64,000 nucleotides of DNA, taken from positions 30,058-94,057 of the forward strand of contig JBNLDC010000021.1 of NCBI GenBank assembly GCA_050304135.1, read 5' to 3'. The notes beneath the pieces are model-generated. The model was not told where the DNA came from, did not search any database, and worked only from the letters and a program-made list of their open reading frames with translations. The position numbers and the translations under genes are program-made. Shown piece by piece: positions 8,577-17,078 of the stretch. Origin of the DNA: JAFGNB01 sp050304135 (GTDB lineage: Bacteria; Fibrobacterota; Chitinivibrionia; Chitinivibrionales; Chitinispirillaceae). Each line of letters opens with the position of its first letter. The stretch's first letter is position 1.

Positions 8577-10094
8577 TCATTTCTGGGAACTTGCCCTCTC
8601 AATAACCGTACCCTTCAGTCGAATCACCGGTTTGTGTCGTGCAAACACGCTGTTCTCCGGATAAAGAACATGGCTGATCATGTTCTGGATTTCCCCGCGC
8701 GTATTGAATTCATATGAACTGAATTGTTTCCGGATGCTGTCGAATGAATTGTCAAAACCGATAAGCGCCGGGCGTTTGTTCGGGGATATTCGCAGATAAT
8801 CCCAGTAATCGGTTACCAGACCGGCGACAAGGTCGTTGACACAGACGAGAGCGGTTATTGACTGATCAGCAGTTACCTGATCGATCGCCGTTTGTACGGA
8901 AGTGAATATCGCATTGTCTCTTAGCAGCCTGTCATGTTCATGTTTTAACGCGGAAAGATGTGGTATGAAAGATTCATGAACCTGTTTCCGAAGGCTATCA
9001 GCCAGAGATCGGTACTGTTTACCGGTTTTTTCCAGAAACGGTCGCATATAGTAATAATCATTGATGTATTCGGACACGGTGAACTGAAGCAGCTTCGCTC
9101 CCGGTTCGAGAGTGACCGCTTTCTTCAACCCGTCAAGGCGATTCTGTGACCATGGGCTCCCGTGAAACGGTGAAATGAAGGCGATGGTGCGGTGTCCCTT
9201 TTCAAGGAGGTAGCGTCCGACATCACTTCCCGGTATCGTTGAATAACTCGAATCAAAAAAGGTCAGTTTTCTGTAGTAGGATCCGAAGCGATGAACGGTG
9301 GATAGTATGCTGCTGTCCTCAACCCATGCGGAGACCGGGATGTTGCGGGTCAGCAGCGTGGCGAGACATCCTGCCGAATTGTTCATGTGGTACGAGGAGA
9401 GTATCATGCCGCGGATTCCTGCTGTTTCAAGATACTGTTCCAGTGGTTCATTGTGCGGTGTGTAAAAACACGGCGTGTCCGCATAGTCATTGTAGCACAG
9501 GATTTCCAGAGCGACATTGTTGTCTGCTGCAATTGAAGAGAGATGCCGGTAGAACGACCGCTCCCGTTCCGTTTCGATCTTGATCGCTCCCCTGCTCTGT
9601 CCGAATGCGACAATCGCGATTCGCGGATGGCGAACAGGACGCGTGGTAAAAAAGTAATAACGAGCACCGTTTCGCTTGACAATATTCTCCGAAAGCAGTA
9701 CGGAAAGTACCTTCCTGATTGTCGGATAGCTTGCGTTATACAAGGTCGTCAGCTGGTTGATCGGAGGGAGCGGAAGGTGTGTCTGGAAATTGCCGCCGAG
9801 AATATCTTTCCTGAACCGTTCCAGTGTCCTTTCGAATTTGTTTCCACCCGGGCAGCCGGTGATAGAGAGGGGAGGGGCAGTTCCCTTTCTTGCAATTCCC
9901 TTTCCCCACCTGCTCGCAAGAAGTCCTTCGTTTTCGAGTACCTTGACAGCCCGCATAACAGTAACCGGTGAAACACCAAACTGTCGTGCCATGCTGCGGA
10001 CCGGAGGGAGGTTACTCCTGCCTGCGCTGGTTTCAACCAGCTTGCGTATGTTCTCGATGGTTTTGTTTAAAACTGGTGATTTATGAGGTGGCAT
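8577..10094 (-). CDS. GntR-family regulator with two winged-helix segments and a LacI-type sensor domain
   Basis: Residues about 8-68 form a GntR winged helix (LPPVRSMARQFGVSPVTVMRAVKVLENEGLL). Residues about 88-150 look like a second, diverged one (LPPINQLTTLYNASYPTIRKVLSVLLSENIVKR). From about 155 onward is a periplasmic-binding-protein-like sensor domain of the LacI/GalR kind (RIAIVAFGQS, GMILSSYHMN, DVGRYLLEKGHRTIAFISPFHGSPWSQNRLDGL, ALVCVNDLVAGLV, PALIGFDNS). The start ATG has a GAGGAAACT ribosome-binding site. It is convergent with the permuted GH16 and divergent from GH26, so sugar-responsive control of either is plausible. The doubled DNA-binding region is uncommon. Confidence 0.85.
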   Translation of the reverse strand: MPPHKSPVLNKTIENIRKLVETSAGRSNLPPVRSMARQFGVSPVTVMRAVKVLENEGLLASRWGKGIARKGTAPPLSITGCPGGNKFERTLERFRKDILGGNFQTHLPLPPINQLTTLYNASYPTIRKVLSVLLSENIVKRNGARYYFFTTRPVRHPRIAIVAFGQSRGAIKIETERERSFYRHLSSIAADNNVALEILCYNDYADTPCFYTPHNEPLEQYLETAGIRGMILSSYHMNNSAGCLATLLTRNIPVSAWVEDSSILSTVHRFGSYYRKLTFFDSSYSTIPGSDVGRYLLEKGHRTIAFISPFHGSPWSQNRLDGLKKAVTLEPGAKLLQFTVSEYINDYYYMRPFLEKTGKQYRSLADSLRKQVHESFIPHLSALKHEHDRLLRDNAIFTSVQTAIDQVTADQSITALVCVNDLVAGLVTDYWDYLRISPNKRPALIGFDNSFDSIRKQFSSYEFNTRGEIQNMISHVLYPENSVFARHKPVIRLKGTVIERASSQK

Positions 10095-10113
10095 AGTTTC
10101 CTCTGGTGTTGGT

Positions 10114-10232
10114 CTATATAGTATCTGTTCTGCATTAACATTTACGCCCCCTAAATCCCCCGAAGGGGGACTTAGGGGGCGTTAGTAGAAGGTGCATAGA
10201 AATCACCCAATTCTGAACAGAAACAATATAAC
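10114..10232. repeat. MITE-like element E1 with a strong internal hairpin
   Basis: Left end CTATATAGTATCTGTTCTG; right end ATTCTGAACAGAAACAATAT, its imperfect reverse complement. Inside, ACGCCCCCTAA.TCCCCC and GGGGGA.TTAGGGGGCGT form a long near-perfect hairpin (10144-10182). The ends match elements E2-E4. It fills most of the gap between the divergent GntR and GH26 genes. Confidence 0.6.
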
Positions 10233-10359
10233 AGTGTAACAAAAAATAAATTAATTAACATAATTATCTCAAAGGGTATCTCCTGCTCACCTATTTTTAA
10301 TAGGGTGGGGTTTCCGACCCGGAATTTTTGTGGAGTTAACTACATGCAGGAGCTGAATT

Positions 10360-11493
10360 ATGGTTCGAAGGTTTTTTTCTTTTTGTGTATTGGCGGGAGT
10401 ACTATTTGTGTCGATTTCATCTGCGGAACTTAAACAGATAGGGGCATGGGTTGGAGGTGAAGGGACGTATCCCCAGCCTACCAAAAAAAATGTCGAGGCA
10501 TTTCAGGTACTGCAGAATCGTCATCTTGATATTATCAGCATCTTTGTTCTATGGGATACGAATAACTGGAAGTGGACAAAAACCTATGCTGATATCGCTG
10601 CGGAAAACGGTTCGACTCTTCTGGTGACATGGATGGCCAACGGGTATACAACGCAACAGATTGTAAATGGTGATGCGGATGCCTACCTCAAAGCTTACGC
10701 TGAAGGAGTAAAATCCTACGGAAAAGAGATCTGGCTCCGACCGTTTCATGAGGCGAACGGCGACTGGTATGACTGGGGAATAGCTAAAAGCGGTGCCGGT
10801 AATACCAATGAGACCCTCATTGGAGCCTGGAAACATGTGGTAACCATTTTCCGTGACCTTAAGGTGGAAAATGTGAAATGGGTCTGGACCACCAATGCAA
10901 CCAACAGTGGTTCTGCAACGTTTTCCGGCTGGTTCCCCGGCGATGACTGGGTGGACATGGTCTCTATCGACGGGTACAACTGGGGCGATGCGCAGAGCTG
11001 GTCAAGCTGGCAGAGTTTTACTCAGGTTTTCACACCTGCGTATAAGGCTCTGTCGGTTTCTTCGAAGCCGCTCTTTATCCCGGAGTTCTCGTGCTCTGAA
11101 CATGGCGGTAACAAGGGACAATGGATTACGGAGATGTTCAGGGATATTCCCGAAAAATTTCCCCGTATTTTTGCCCTGATGTGGTTCAGTCAGAGTAAAA
11201 GCGCCGAAGCGGACTGGGCGGTGAATACCAGTGATGCCGCGTTGAATGCATGGAAGGAGGGTATTGCGAAAATAGGGGCAGTAGCAACAAAAGAGACAGT
11301 TTTACCGGCCATCCGGTATGTCCGGCCGGAAAACAGATCTTTCTATACATTTGGAAAATTGACGCCGGAAAAAACGTTTTTTGATCTGCGAGGTCGAAGG
11401 ATTACCGGTGGTACAGTAAAAGGATATTCGTCGGGTATAGTTATTGAATACTCTTCTTTACACTCTTTGAAACGAAATTCTGATTTGGACTGA
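10360..11493 (+). CDS. Secreted GH26 endo-beta-1,4-mannanase
   Basis: Signal peptide (FFSFCVLAGVLFVSISSA) followed by a GH26 barrel. WLRPFHEANGDWYDWG gives the acid/base Glu131 and LFIPEFSCSEHG the nucleophile Glu242; VKWVWTTNATNSG and GDDWVDMVSIDGYNWG are further GH26 signatures. Endo-cleavage of beta-mannan or glucomannan is the expected activity. The end (FFDLRGRRITGGTVKGYSSGIVI) is a shortened version of the C-terminal sorting-like domain. The ATG has an AGGAG ribosome-binding site. An intrinsic terminator follows. Confidence 0.9.
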   Translation: MVRRFFSFCVLAGVLFVSISSAELKQIGAWVGGEGTYPQPTKKNVEAFQVLQNRHLDIISIFVLWDTNNWKWTKTYADIAAENGSTLLVTWMANGYTTQQIVNGDADAYLKAYAEGVKSYGKEIWLRPFHEANGDWYDWGIAKSGAGNTNETLIGAWKHVVTIFRDLKVENVKWVWTTNATNSGSATFSGWFPGDDWVDMVSIDGYNWGDAQSWSSWQSFTQVFTPAYKALSVSSKPLFIPEFSCSEHGGNKGQWITEMFRDIPEKFPRIFALMWFSQSKSAEADWAVNTSDAALNAWKEGIAKIGAVATKETVLPAIRYVRPENRSFYTFGKLTPEKTFFDLRGRRITGGTVKGYSSGIVIEYSSLHSLKRNSDLD

Positions 11494-11550
11494 TTGAATC
11501 TTCAAAGTATTTGATGGGGTGGAGTCGGTGTTGATCATATGAAAGAATAC

Positions 11551-11586
11551 AAAAAAAGAGCCTCACGAAACGTGAGGCTCTTTTTA
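11551..11586. terminator. Bidirectional intrinsic terminator between convergent GH26 and GH3
   Basis: A perfect 11-bp stem (AGAGCCTCACG / CGTGAGGCTCT) with an AAA loop is flanked by an A-run on the left and a T-run on the right, so it can terminate transcription from both sides. Confidence 0.93.
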
Positions 11587-11610
11587 ACATTTTAGTCGCG
11601 ATATATCAGA

Positions 11611-14121
11611 TCAATACGCCAGACCATACCCGTACTCGAACAGCGGTGTTCCACCGCTTCCCTGCTTTTCATCGGCGAATGCCGTCCCGGTATTGACCGG
11701 GATCTGTTCGAATGAGGCCGGCCAGGTATGGGTGAGTTTGCCGGTGAAGTTTGTACTGTTGTAGAGCACGTCCGCAACACCGGCACCTTCAGAGCCGGGC
11801 AGCCAGGCGCACACGAACGCACTGCTCGTTTGCAGTGCGCTGTTGATGATCATCGGACGGCCGGAGATCAGGACAATAATTACCGGTTTGCCACTGAGTG
11901 CGCATTTGTCGATGAGTTCCGCGTAGGGGCAGTCGGCCAGATTGATGGACATCTCTTTGTTTTTGTAAAGGTCACACTGCGGACAATCGGCATAGCCTCC
12001 GGTCATGTTGACATGGCCGTTATCGCCCTGTCCTTCGGCATAAGGCGTCTCGCCGATCACCAGTACGATTTTGTCGGCTGCGGACAGATTATCGCCGCTT
12101 TCATCGAAGGTAACATTGCTGCCACCGGCATCCTGCAGCCCCTTGAGAATAGTTGTTCCGGTAATGGTCGTCAGATCGGAGCCGCCCTGCCAGGTAATGG
12201 TCCAGCCGCCGCACTGAGCTCCGAGGTTATTTGCCCATGGACCCACCACTGCTACTTTTTCCGTCGCCAGAAGTGGTAGTGCGCTGCCTTCGTTTTTAAG
12301 AAGCACCAGTGATTTCCGGACGCATTCGCGCGCAACGGTACGATGTTCCGCCGAACCGAATTCCGCCAGAAGCGTGGTGTTCGATTTCGCGTCTGCAAAC
12401 AGGTTGAGCCTGAATTTGATGCGTAGAATCCGTTTTACCGCATCGTTAAGCCGGAACAACGGTATGGTGCCGGTTTCCGCAGACTGTTTTAATGCGGCAC
12501 TGTAATCCCTGATTTTTGCCTGTGCATCAATATTCGTCTGCGCTGTGTACACTTTTGCAACCATTGCCATATCGATTCCGGCATTGATGCAGGGAGCGAC
12601 ATTCTCAGGCGCATACACTTCCGAATCGACCGTACGTGGAATGGCATCCCAGTCAGAAAGGCAGAAGCCGTCAAAATGCAACTCATTTTTCAGAAGGTCG
12701 GTAAGCGAATACTTGTCGTTGGTGCATCGGACACTTTGTCCGTTCCTGCTCCAGGCGTTGTATGAAGGCATGATCGAAGCGACACCTTCCGCAACTGCCG
12801 CCTGATAGGGCGGAAGGTGGAGCGCTTTCATTGAAGCTTCACTCAGTTCGGTTATTCCGCCGTTGATACCGTCGGTCGTGCCGCCGTCGCCGATAAAATG
12901 TTTCGCACAGGCTGCCACCGCGTCGGGCCGGGTCATATCACCGTATCCCTGAAGCCCGCGGACATATGCTGCGGCCATCAGACTGTTGATTTCCGGTGTT
13001 TCGCCATATCCTTCGTAGGAACGGCCCCAGCGTTCGTCCCGAACCACCGAAATTGCCGGACCAAAGTTGAGGTTGATACCGACCGCCCGGCACTCCCTGG
13101 CGGTGATGTTGGCCATTTTTGCAACAAGGGCGGTGTCGCCGGTACACCCCATGCCTATGTTGTGAGGAAAAACCGTCGCCCCTTCAATGGTAGCGAGCCC
13201 GTGTACTGCATCAATTCCATACAGTATCGGAATACCAAGGCGGGTCTGTTTTGCGGCATCATGCATTGCATCAAGATTGGTTGCCCAGGTTTCTTTCGTG
13301 TTAGCCGGAAAAGGACAGCCGCCGCCGTTAAAAACCGATCCGTACATGTTGTTTTTAAGGTCATCAGTAGAAATGATGTCGACCAGTACTTCGGCGGTCT
13401 GGGCGATTTTTTCATCAATGGTCATAAGCTGCAGCAGTGAATCAATCTTCATTTCGATTACAGCATCGGGATCAGTCACCTGCAGCAGCGTGATACTCCC
13501 GAAATTCATATTCACATCGGAGTCGAAGGGAAGTGTTGCGGTGATATATCCCGTAGTTGTCACGATCAGAGTGTCGGCAGTTGCAAGTGTTTTAGCCAGA
13601 AAATGATCGCTTTGTTGACTGATTGTGTTTTTACGTAGTACACCGCCGATATGTTCCAAAGAGTTGAACGGTATGGTGCATTCTTCATTCCCGCAGGTGA
13701 TGCGGGCAATAAAGAGACCATCTGCATGGTACCCGGTAAAAAGCGATGACAATTTGAGGGTGTGGGTGCCGGTAGTGAATAAACGATTGAAAACAGCACC
13801 GGTACGTTTACCGGACATATCAAAGAGTTCAACTTTGAGGAATTGTGGAACTGCACTGTTTACCACCAGGTTTTGTCCGCTTATCTGCAGTGTATGATGT
13901 GCGCCGACTGCAGCACCGGGTGTTTTTACCGATGCACCATTCAGTACAAATGCTCCGGTTGCATCGGTGTTTCCTGATAGCCCCTTTATTTTCAGTGCAA
14001 CAGATGCGTTAGCGATCCCCGTACCGTTTTTGTCGACCACACGACCGGATATGGTTTGTGCTGAAACCGTGGCAGTGAGGAATGCCATACCAAGAATGAA
14101 TGACAGCGTGGTTAATCTCAT
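11611..14121 (-). CDS. Secreted GH3 beta-glucosidase-type enzyme with unusual N-terminal modules
   Basis: The start at 14121 has a GAAGGAGTCATC ribosome-binding site and a signal peptide (TTLSFILGMAFLTATVSA). Next are a carboxypeptidase-regulatory-like domain (ISGRVVDKNGTGIANASVAL) and, at about residues 80-140, a segment like the C-terminal sorting domains of neighbouring proteins (VELFDMSGKRTGA ... GLFIARITCG). The GH3 barrel follows (GIPILYGIDAVHGL, RWGRSYEGYGETP, CAKHFIGDGGT, LSDWDAI with nucleophile Asp490), then the second GH3 alpha/beta domain ending at GLAY. Expected role: removal of terminal beta-glucosyl residues from oligosaccharides. It is the last gene of a GH8-GH16-GH3 operon, 52 bp after GH16. 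Confidence 0.9.
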   Translation of the reverse strand: MRLTTLSFILGMAFLTATVSAQTISGRVVDKNGTGIANASVALKIKGLSGNTDATGAFVLNGASVKTPGAAVGAHHTLQISGQNLVVNSAVPQFLKVELFDMSGKRTGAVFNRLFTTGTHTLKLSSLFTGYHADGLFIARITCGNEECTIPFNSLEHIGGVLRKNTISQQSDHFLAKTLATADTLIVTTTGYITATLPFDSDVNMNFGSITLLQVTDPDAVIEMKIDSLLQLMTIDEKIAQTAEVLVDIISTDDLKNNMYGSVFNGGGCPFPANTKETWATNLDAMHDAAKQTRLGIPILYGIDAVHGLATIEGATVFPHNIGMGCTGDTALVAKMANITARECRAVGINLNFGPAISVVRDERWGRSYEGYGETPEINSLMAAAYVRGLQGYGDMTRPDAVAACAKHFIGDGGTTDGINGGITELSEASMKALHLPPYQAAVAEGVASIMPSYNAWSRNGQSVRCTNDKYSLTDLLKNELHFDGFCLSDWDAIPRTVDSEVYAPENVAPCINAGIDMAMVAKVYTAQTNIDAQAKIRDYSAALKQSAETGTIPLFRLNDAVKRILRIKFRLNLFADAKSNTTLLAEFGSAEHRTVARECVRKSLVLLKNEGSALPLLATEKVAVVGPWANNLGAQCGGWTITWQGGSDLTTITGTTILKGLQDAGGSNVTFDESGDNLSAADKIVLVIGETPYAEGQGDNGHVNMTGGYADCPQCDLYKNKEMSINLADCPYAELIDKCALSGKPVIIVLISGRPMIINSALQTSSAFVCAWLPGSEGAGVADVLYNSTNFTGKLTHTWPASFEQIPVNTGTAFADEKQGSGGTPLFEYGYGLAY

Positions 14122-14173
14122 GATGACTCCTTCTCGTATCTGAATGCCCTGCATTCATCCGCAGGAAAGATGT

Positions 14174-15259
14174 TCAATTTACGGTGATTGTTCCAGTGAT
14201 GACCGGGCCTCCGGTGGTTGTCGATTTCCATAGGTACAATCCCCCGGCAAGAGTTGCCGGAACGGGGAACCGTGTTCGTCCGTCAACACTCTTTCCGTTG
14301 GTAATCCTGACAACTTCGCGGCCGGAAAAATCATAAAGATGCATGCTCACGGGCCTACCGGTTTTCAGGTACAGTTCAAACCACGATCCGGAGATCGTCA
14401 GGGAGTGATTTGCGGGACTGCGCTTTTCTGCCGGTCGTCTGATTACTGCAGTAGTAGTATCCCGTTTATAGACGCGAATCCAGTCAACGAGCATTTTCTG
14501 GGGGAATATCGTGGAGGCATCGGGTGCGCCGCCCCAGCTTCCGCCGATGGCGAGGTCGAACATCATGAAATACGACTGGTCGAACGGTTTGGGGTAGGTA
14601 ACGTTGGCGGGCGACCAGGAGGTGCAGTTATAGTAGTTATGAATACTGTCTACATAGAATGAAAAAGAACCGGTGTCCCAGATCATGGTGTAGACATGAA
14701 AGGTATCGGAGAGCGATTGTCCTTCGGGAGCGATCCAGGTGCCCTGAAGCATCTGGTTGTCCGCGCTGTGGTGCAGGGTGGAATAGAGAAGGCGGGGGTC
14801 ATGACCAAGATTTTCCATGATATCAATTTCACCGCTCCGCGGCCATCCGCCGTAGGCAGGATTGTTCGGCATCATCCAGATGGCGGGCCACATGCCCTTT
14901 CCGTACGGAAGTTTCGCCCTGATATCAAACCGGCCGTACTTCCAGTAGGCCTTGTTCCTGGTTGAAACCTGGGTAGAGGTATACGGTCTTCCGCTGTACT
15001 CTTCCTTCCGGGCCTGCAGGGCCAGGTACCCATCGGCAACGTACAAATTCTCGGGACGGCTGGTATACGCCGACATGCCATGGTCACCTTCATTAAGTTC
15101 GAGCCGCCATTTGGTGTCGTCGAGGGAGGTTCCGTTGAATTCATCCGACCATTGCAGTGTCCAGCCTTCCAGAGGCTGTGCCTCTGTAGTGGGTACCGGT
15201 AACAAGCAGATCGAGAGCGACAGGCACGTCTTGACGAGAAGCTTCCTGATGTCGTTCAT
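14174..15259 (-). CDS. Secreted GH16 endo-beta-glucanase (laminarinase/lichenase type, normal topology)
   Basis: Starts at the ATG with an AGGAAACAAT ribosome-binding site, giving signal peptide LVKTCLSLSICLLPVPTTEA. The fold begins LQWSDEFNGTSLDDTKW; the catalytic motif GEIDIMENLG holds Glu144, Asp146 and Glu149 with the extra Met typical of laminarinase-like GH16. MWPAIWMMP and YYNCTSW are also family-like. The C-terminal sorting-like domain reads LYDFSGREVVR ... GGLYLWKS. Predicted endo-cleavage of beta-1,3 or mixed-linkage glucan. Middle gene of the GH8-GH16-GH3 operon (71 bp after GH8). Confidence 0.9.
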   Translation of the reverse strand: MNDIRKLLVKTCLSLSICLLPVPTTEAQPLEGWTLQWSDEFNGTSLDDTKWRLELNEGDHGMSAYTSRPENLYVADGYLALQARKEEYSGRPYTSTQVSTRNKAYWKYGRFDIRAKLPYGKGMWPAIWMMPNNPAYGGWPRSGEIDIMENLGHDPRLLYSTLHHSADNQMLQGTWIAPEGQSLSDTFHVYTMIWDTGSFSFYVDSIHNYYNCTSWSPANVTYPKPFDQSYFMMFDLAIGGSWGGAPDASTIFPQKMLVDWIRVYKRDTTTAVIRRPAEKRSPANHSLTISGSWFELYLKTGRPVSMHLYDFSGREVVRITNGKSVDGRTRFPVPATLAGGLYLWKSTTTGGPVITGTITVN

Positions 15260-15330
15260 ATTGTTTCCTGTCTGGAGAAAAAGGTTGTTTGAATTAGTCG
15301 AATAAAGATGTCGCAATTCGTCCCGATCGA

Positions 15331-16728
15331 TTACCGGTTCACCGTGAATGTACGGGAGCATTCTTTGGATCCGGTGCGAAGCGTTGCCATATACACGCCG
15401 TTACCGAGTGATGCTGGAAGGAGGGCTGTGTGCATGCCGGTCTGCAGATGCCCGCTTACCGGGCGGGCGATTAATTTTCCCTGCAGCGAAAGTATGTCAA
15501 GAGTGGCCATACCGTTGCGGGAAACCGTATAGTGGAAATTGCCGCTGCTCATTGATACCGGCGACAGCGACAGCTCCGGTGCATCGCCAAGAATTCTTTC
15601 GCGATGTGTGACGTGAGCCGGAGGGTTCCACAGATCCGGCATGTTTCCCGACAGCAGCAGCAGGTAGATCATCTTGAGCGAACTGCCGAAGTACTTTTCC
15701 TCAACGTCGATAAGTGAGTCCTGTACATTGTATGCCTTGTTAAGCCAGTTCTGATGTGCCGCGTCGACCGTTGCCGCCAGGGCGAATCCGCCGAGAAAGG
15801 TGGACGTAAGTTCAGAGGAGGTTTTGTTTCCGTCGAGTGTATAATGGTCACCGACCGTTGCCGGGTTGTCGCCACTCGACGAGGTAATCCAGCCGGCGAT
15901 AGTTGAGCAGAAGTCTCTGGCGTCATCATGGCCGTACCAGAGATATCCCCAGGCGATCCTCCAGGGAGTGCGCGCGGCATCATAAAAATAATCGTTACCG
16001 GTGGAGCCGCCATTTTCCTGACACCAGTCGGGGACGAGGCCTGTTGTCGCGTTTCGTGCTTTTTTAAGCAGTGTATAGGAATTGGTGATCACCCGGTCCC
16101 AGTCCTGGGAACCGGCATGTTTGAAGGACTCAAGTGCCGCAGTACTGAAATACGAAGGATTTTTCTTTGAGTCCCAGGTATCGCCCGGTTTGAGATAACC
16201 GTTTGCATTGACCTCGTGCCTCCATATCTTGTCGATGATTGCCCGCGCATCATCAAGGTACTTCTGGTCTCCCCACTGTTTATGTGCCTGCAACAGCGCG
16301 ACGGCGACATCCACCTCAGCATCGGTGGCGGCGTTCTGCCCGGCGATGCCGCCGAACCCGTTAATCTTCCAGTGCATCAGGCCGTTCATATTGAGGAAGG
16401 AGTTGTAATACTTCCAGAGCCGGTCGAATTTTTCGCGCGTATTATTGGTGGCGTTATCCATGTATACCGTGATAAGCATCCCGTAGCCGATTCCTTCGCT
16501 GACCGTCTGTGAGGGGGTATCCCATTTGATGCGCGCCATGGATTTATCAGGGCTCTCTTCGTAGAAGCGTCTTATGTACGTTTCGTAAAAAGCCTGTATA
16601 CGGTCGGTATTGATTGCAGCCGGTTGGATACCGAAGGGATAGTGGGCATTCTGCGGGAAAGGGAAAGCTGGTGCGGCCTGCACCGGAAAGTGCACCAATA
16701 AGACAATAAAACAGATAAAAATCCGCAT
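15331..16728 (-). CDS. Secreted GH8 endo-beta-1,4-glucanase-type enzyme
   Basis: The ATG at 16728, spaced from a GGAG, gives signal peptide MRIFICFIVLLVHFPVQA. The GH8 alpha/alpha barrel is shown by TVSEGIGYGMLI (general acid Glu78), NAATDAEVDVAVALL, GDTWDSKKNPSYFS and ARTPWRIAWGYLWYG. GH8 enzymes invert beta-1,4 linkages in cellulose, mixed-linkage glucan, xylan or chitosan; with GH16 and GH3 downstream, beta-glucan is the best guess. Ends in a C-terminal sorting-like domain (LDILSLQGKLIA ... GNGVYMATL). First gene of the operon; element copy B lies about 90-170 bp upstream. Confidence 0.9.
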   Translation of the reverse strand: MRIFICFIVLLVHFPVQAAPAFPFPQNAHYPFGIQPAAINTDRIQAFYETYIRRFYEESPDKSMARIKWDTPSQTVSEGIGYGMLITVYMDNATNNTREKFDRLWKYYNSFLNMNGLMHWKINGFGGIAGQNAATDAEVDVAVALLQAHKQWGDQKYLDDARAIIDKIWRHEVNANGYLKPGDTWDSKKNPSYFSTAALESFKHAGSQDWDRVITNSYTLLKKARNATTGLVPDWCQENGGSTGNDYFYDAARTPWRIAWGYLWYGHDDARDFCSTIAGWITSSSGDNPATVGDHYTLDGNKTSSELTSTFLGGFALAATVDAAHQNWLNKAYNVQDSLIDVEEKYFGSSLKMIYLLLLSGNMPDLWNPPAHVTHRERILGDAPELSLSPVSMSSGNFHYTVSRNGMATLDILSLQGKLIARPVSGHLQTGMHTALLPASLGNGVYMATLRTGSKECSRTFTVNR

Positions 16729-16817
16729 AGTTATCTCCACTATTTCCGAAAATTGAGAACAACAGCCGTCCTTCGCCCGTTTTCAATATATTAAGATATC
16801 ATTTTCAGGAATACCCC

Positions 16818-16898
16818 TATTTGCAAAATGAGTCGTAATACTACTCAAAACGGCAATGAAGCCATTTCTGTAAAGATTAAGGTACTAAAGTGCAAATA
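16818..16898 (+). promoter_or_regulatory. Beta-glucan-associated 81-bp element, copy B
   Basis: Begins TATTTGCA and ends with its exact reverse complement TGCAAATA, with the cores AATGAGTCG, AATACT..TCAAAA and GCCATTTCTGTAAA inside. It lies between the end of GH27 and the start of the minus-strand GH8-GH16-GH3 operon, so relative to that operon it is inverted compared with copies A and C and their GH16 genes. Nothing else clear is visible in this 338-bp gap. Confidence 0.65.
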
Positions 16899-17078
16899 GC
16901 GACGGGTAGAATAACCGTTGGGCTGGAGTATTGTACAATGGTCAGGAGCTTTGCGCAGTCGGGCGTGGGTGATGTGTATAAGGACACCAGAGGTTCTCCC
17001 GCGAAAGGCAGGTCCTGCTGCAAGGGAGAGGCTTCCTCAGTATTTTGATACTCACCAACGCCCGCCGTGTGTGGTGTG

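Noticed and set aside
8425..8664. Open frame after the permuted GH16 as a frameshifted C-terminal tail
   Set aside because: Translation in all three frames shows no sorting-domain pattern, and most of it is antisense to the GntR gene.
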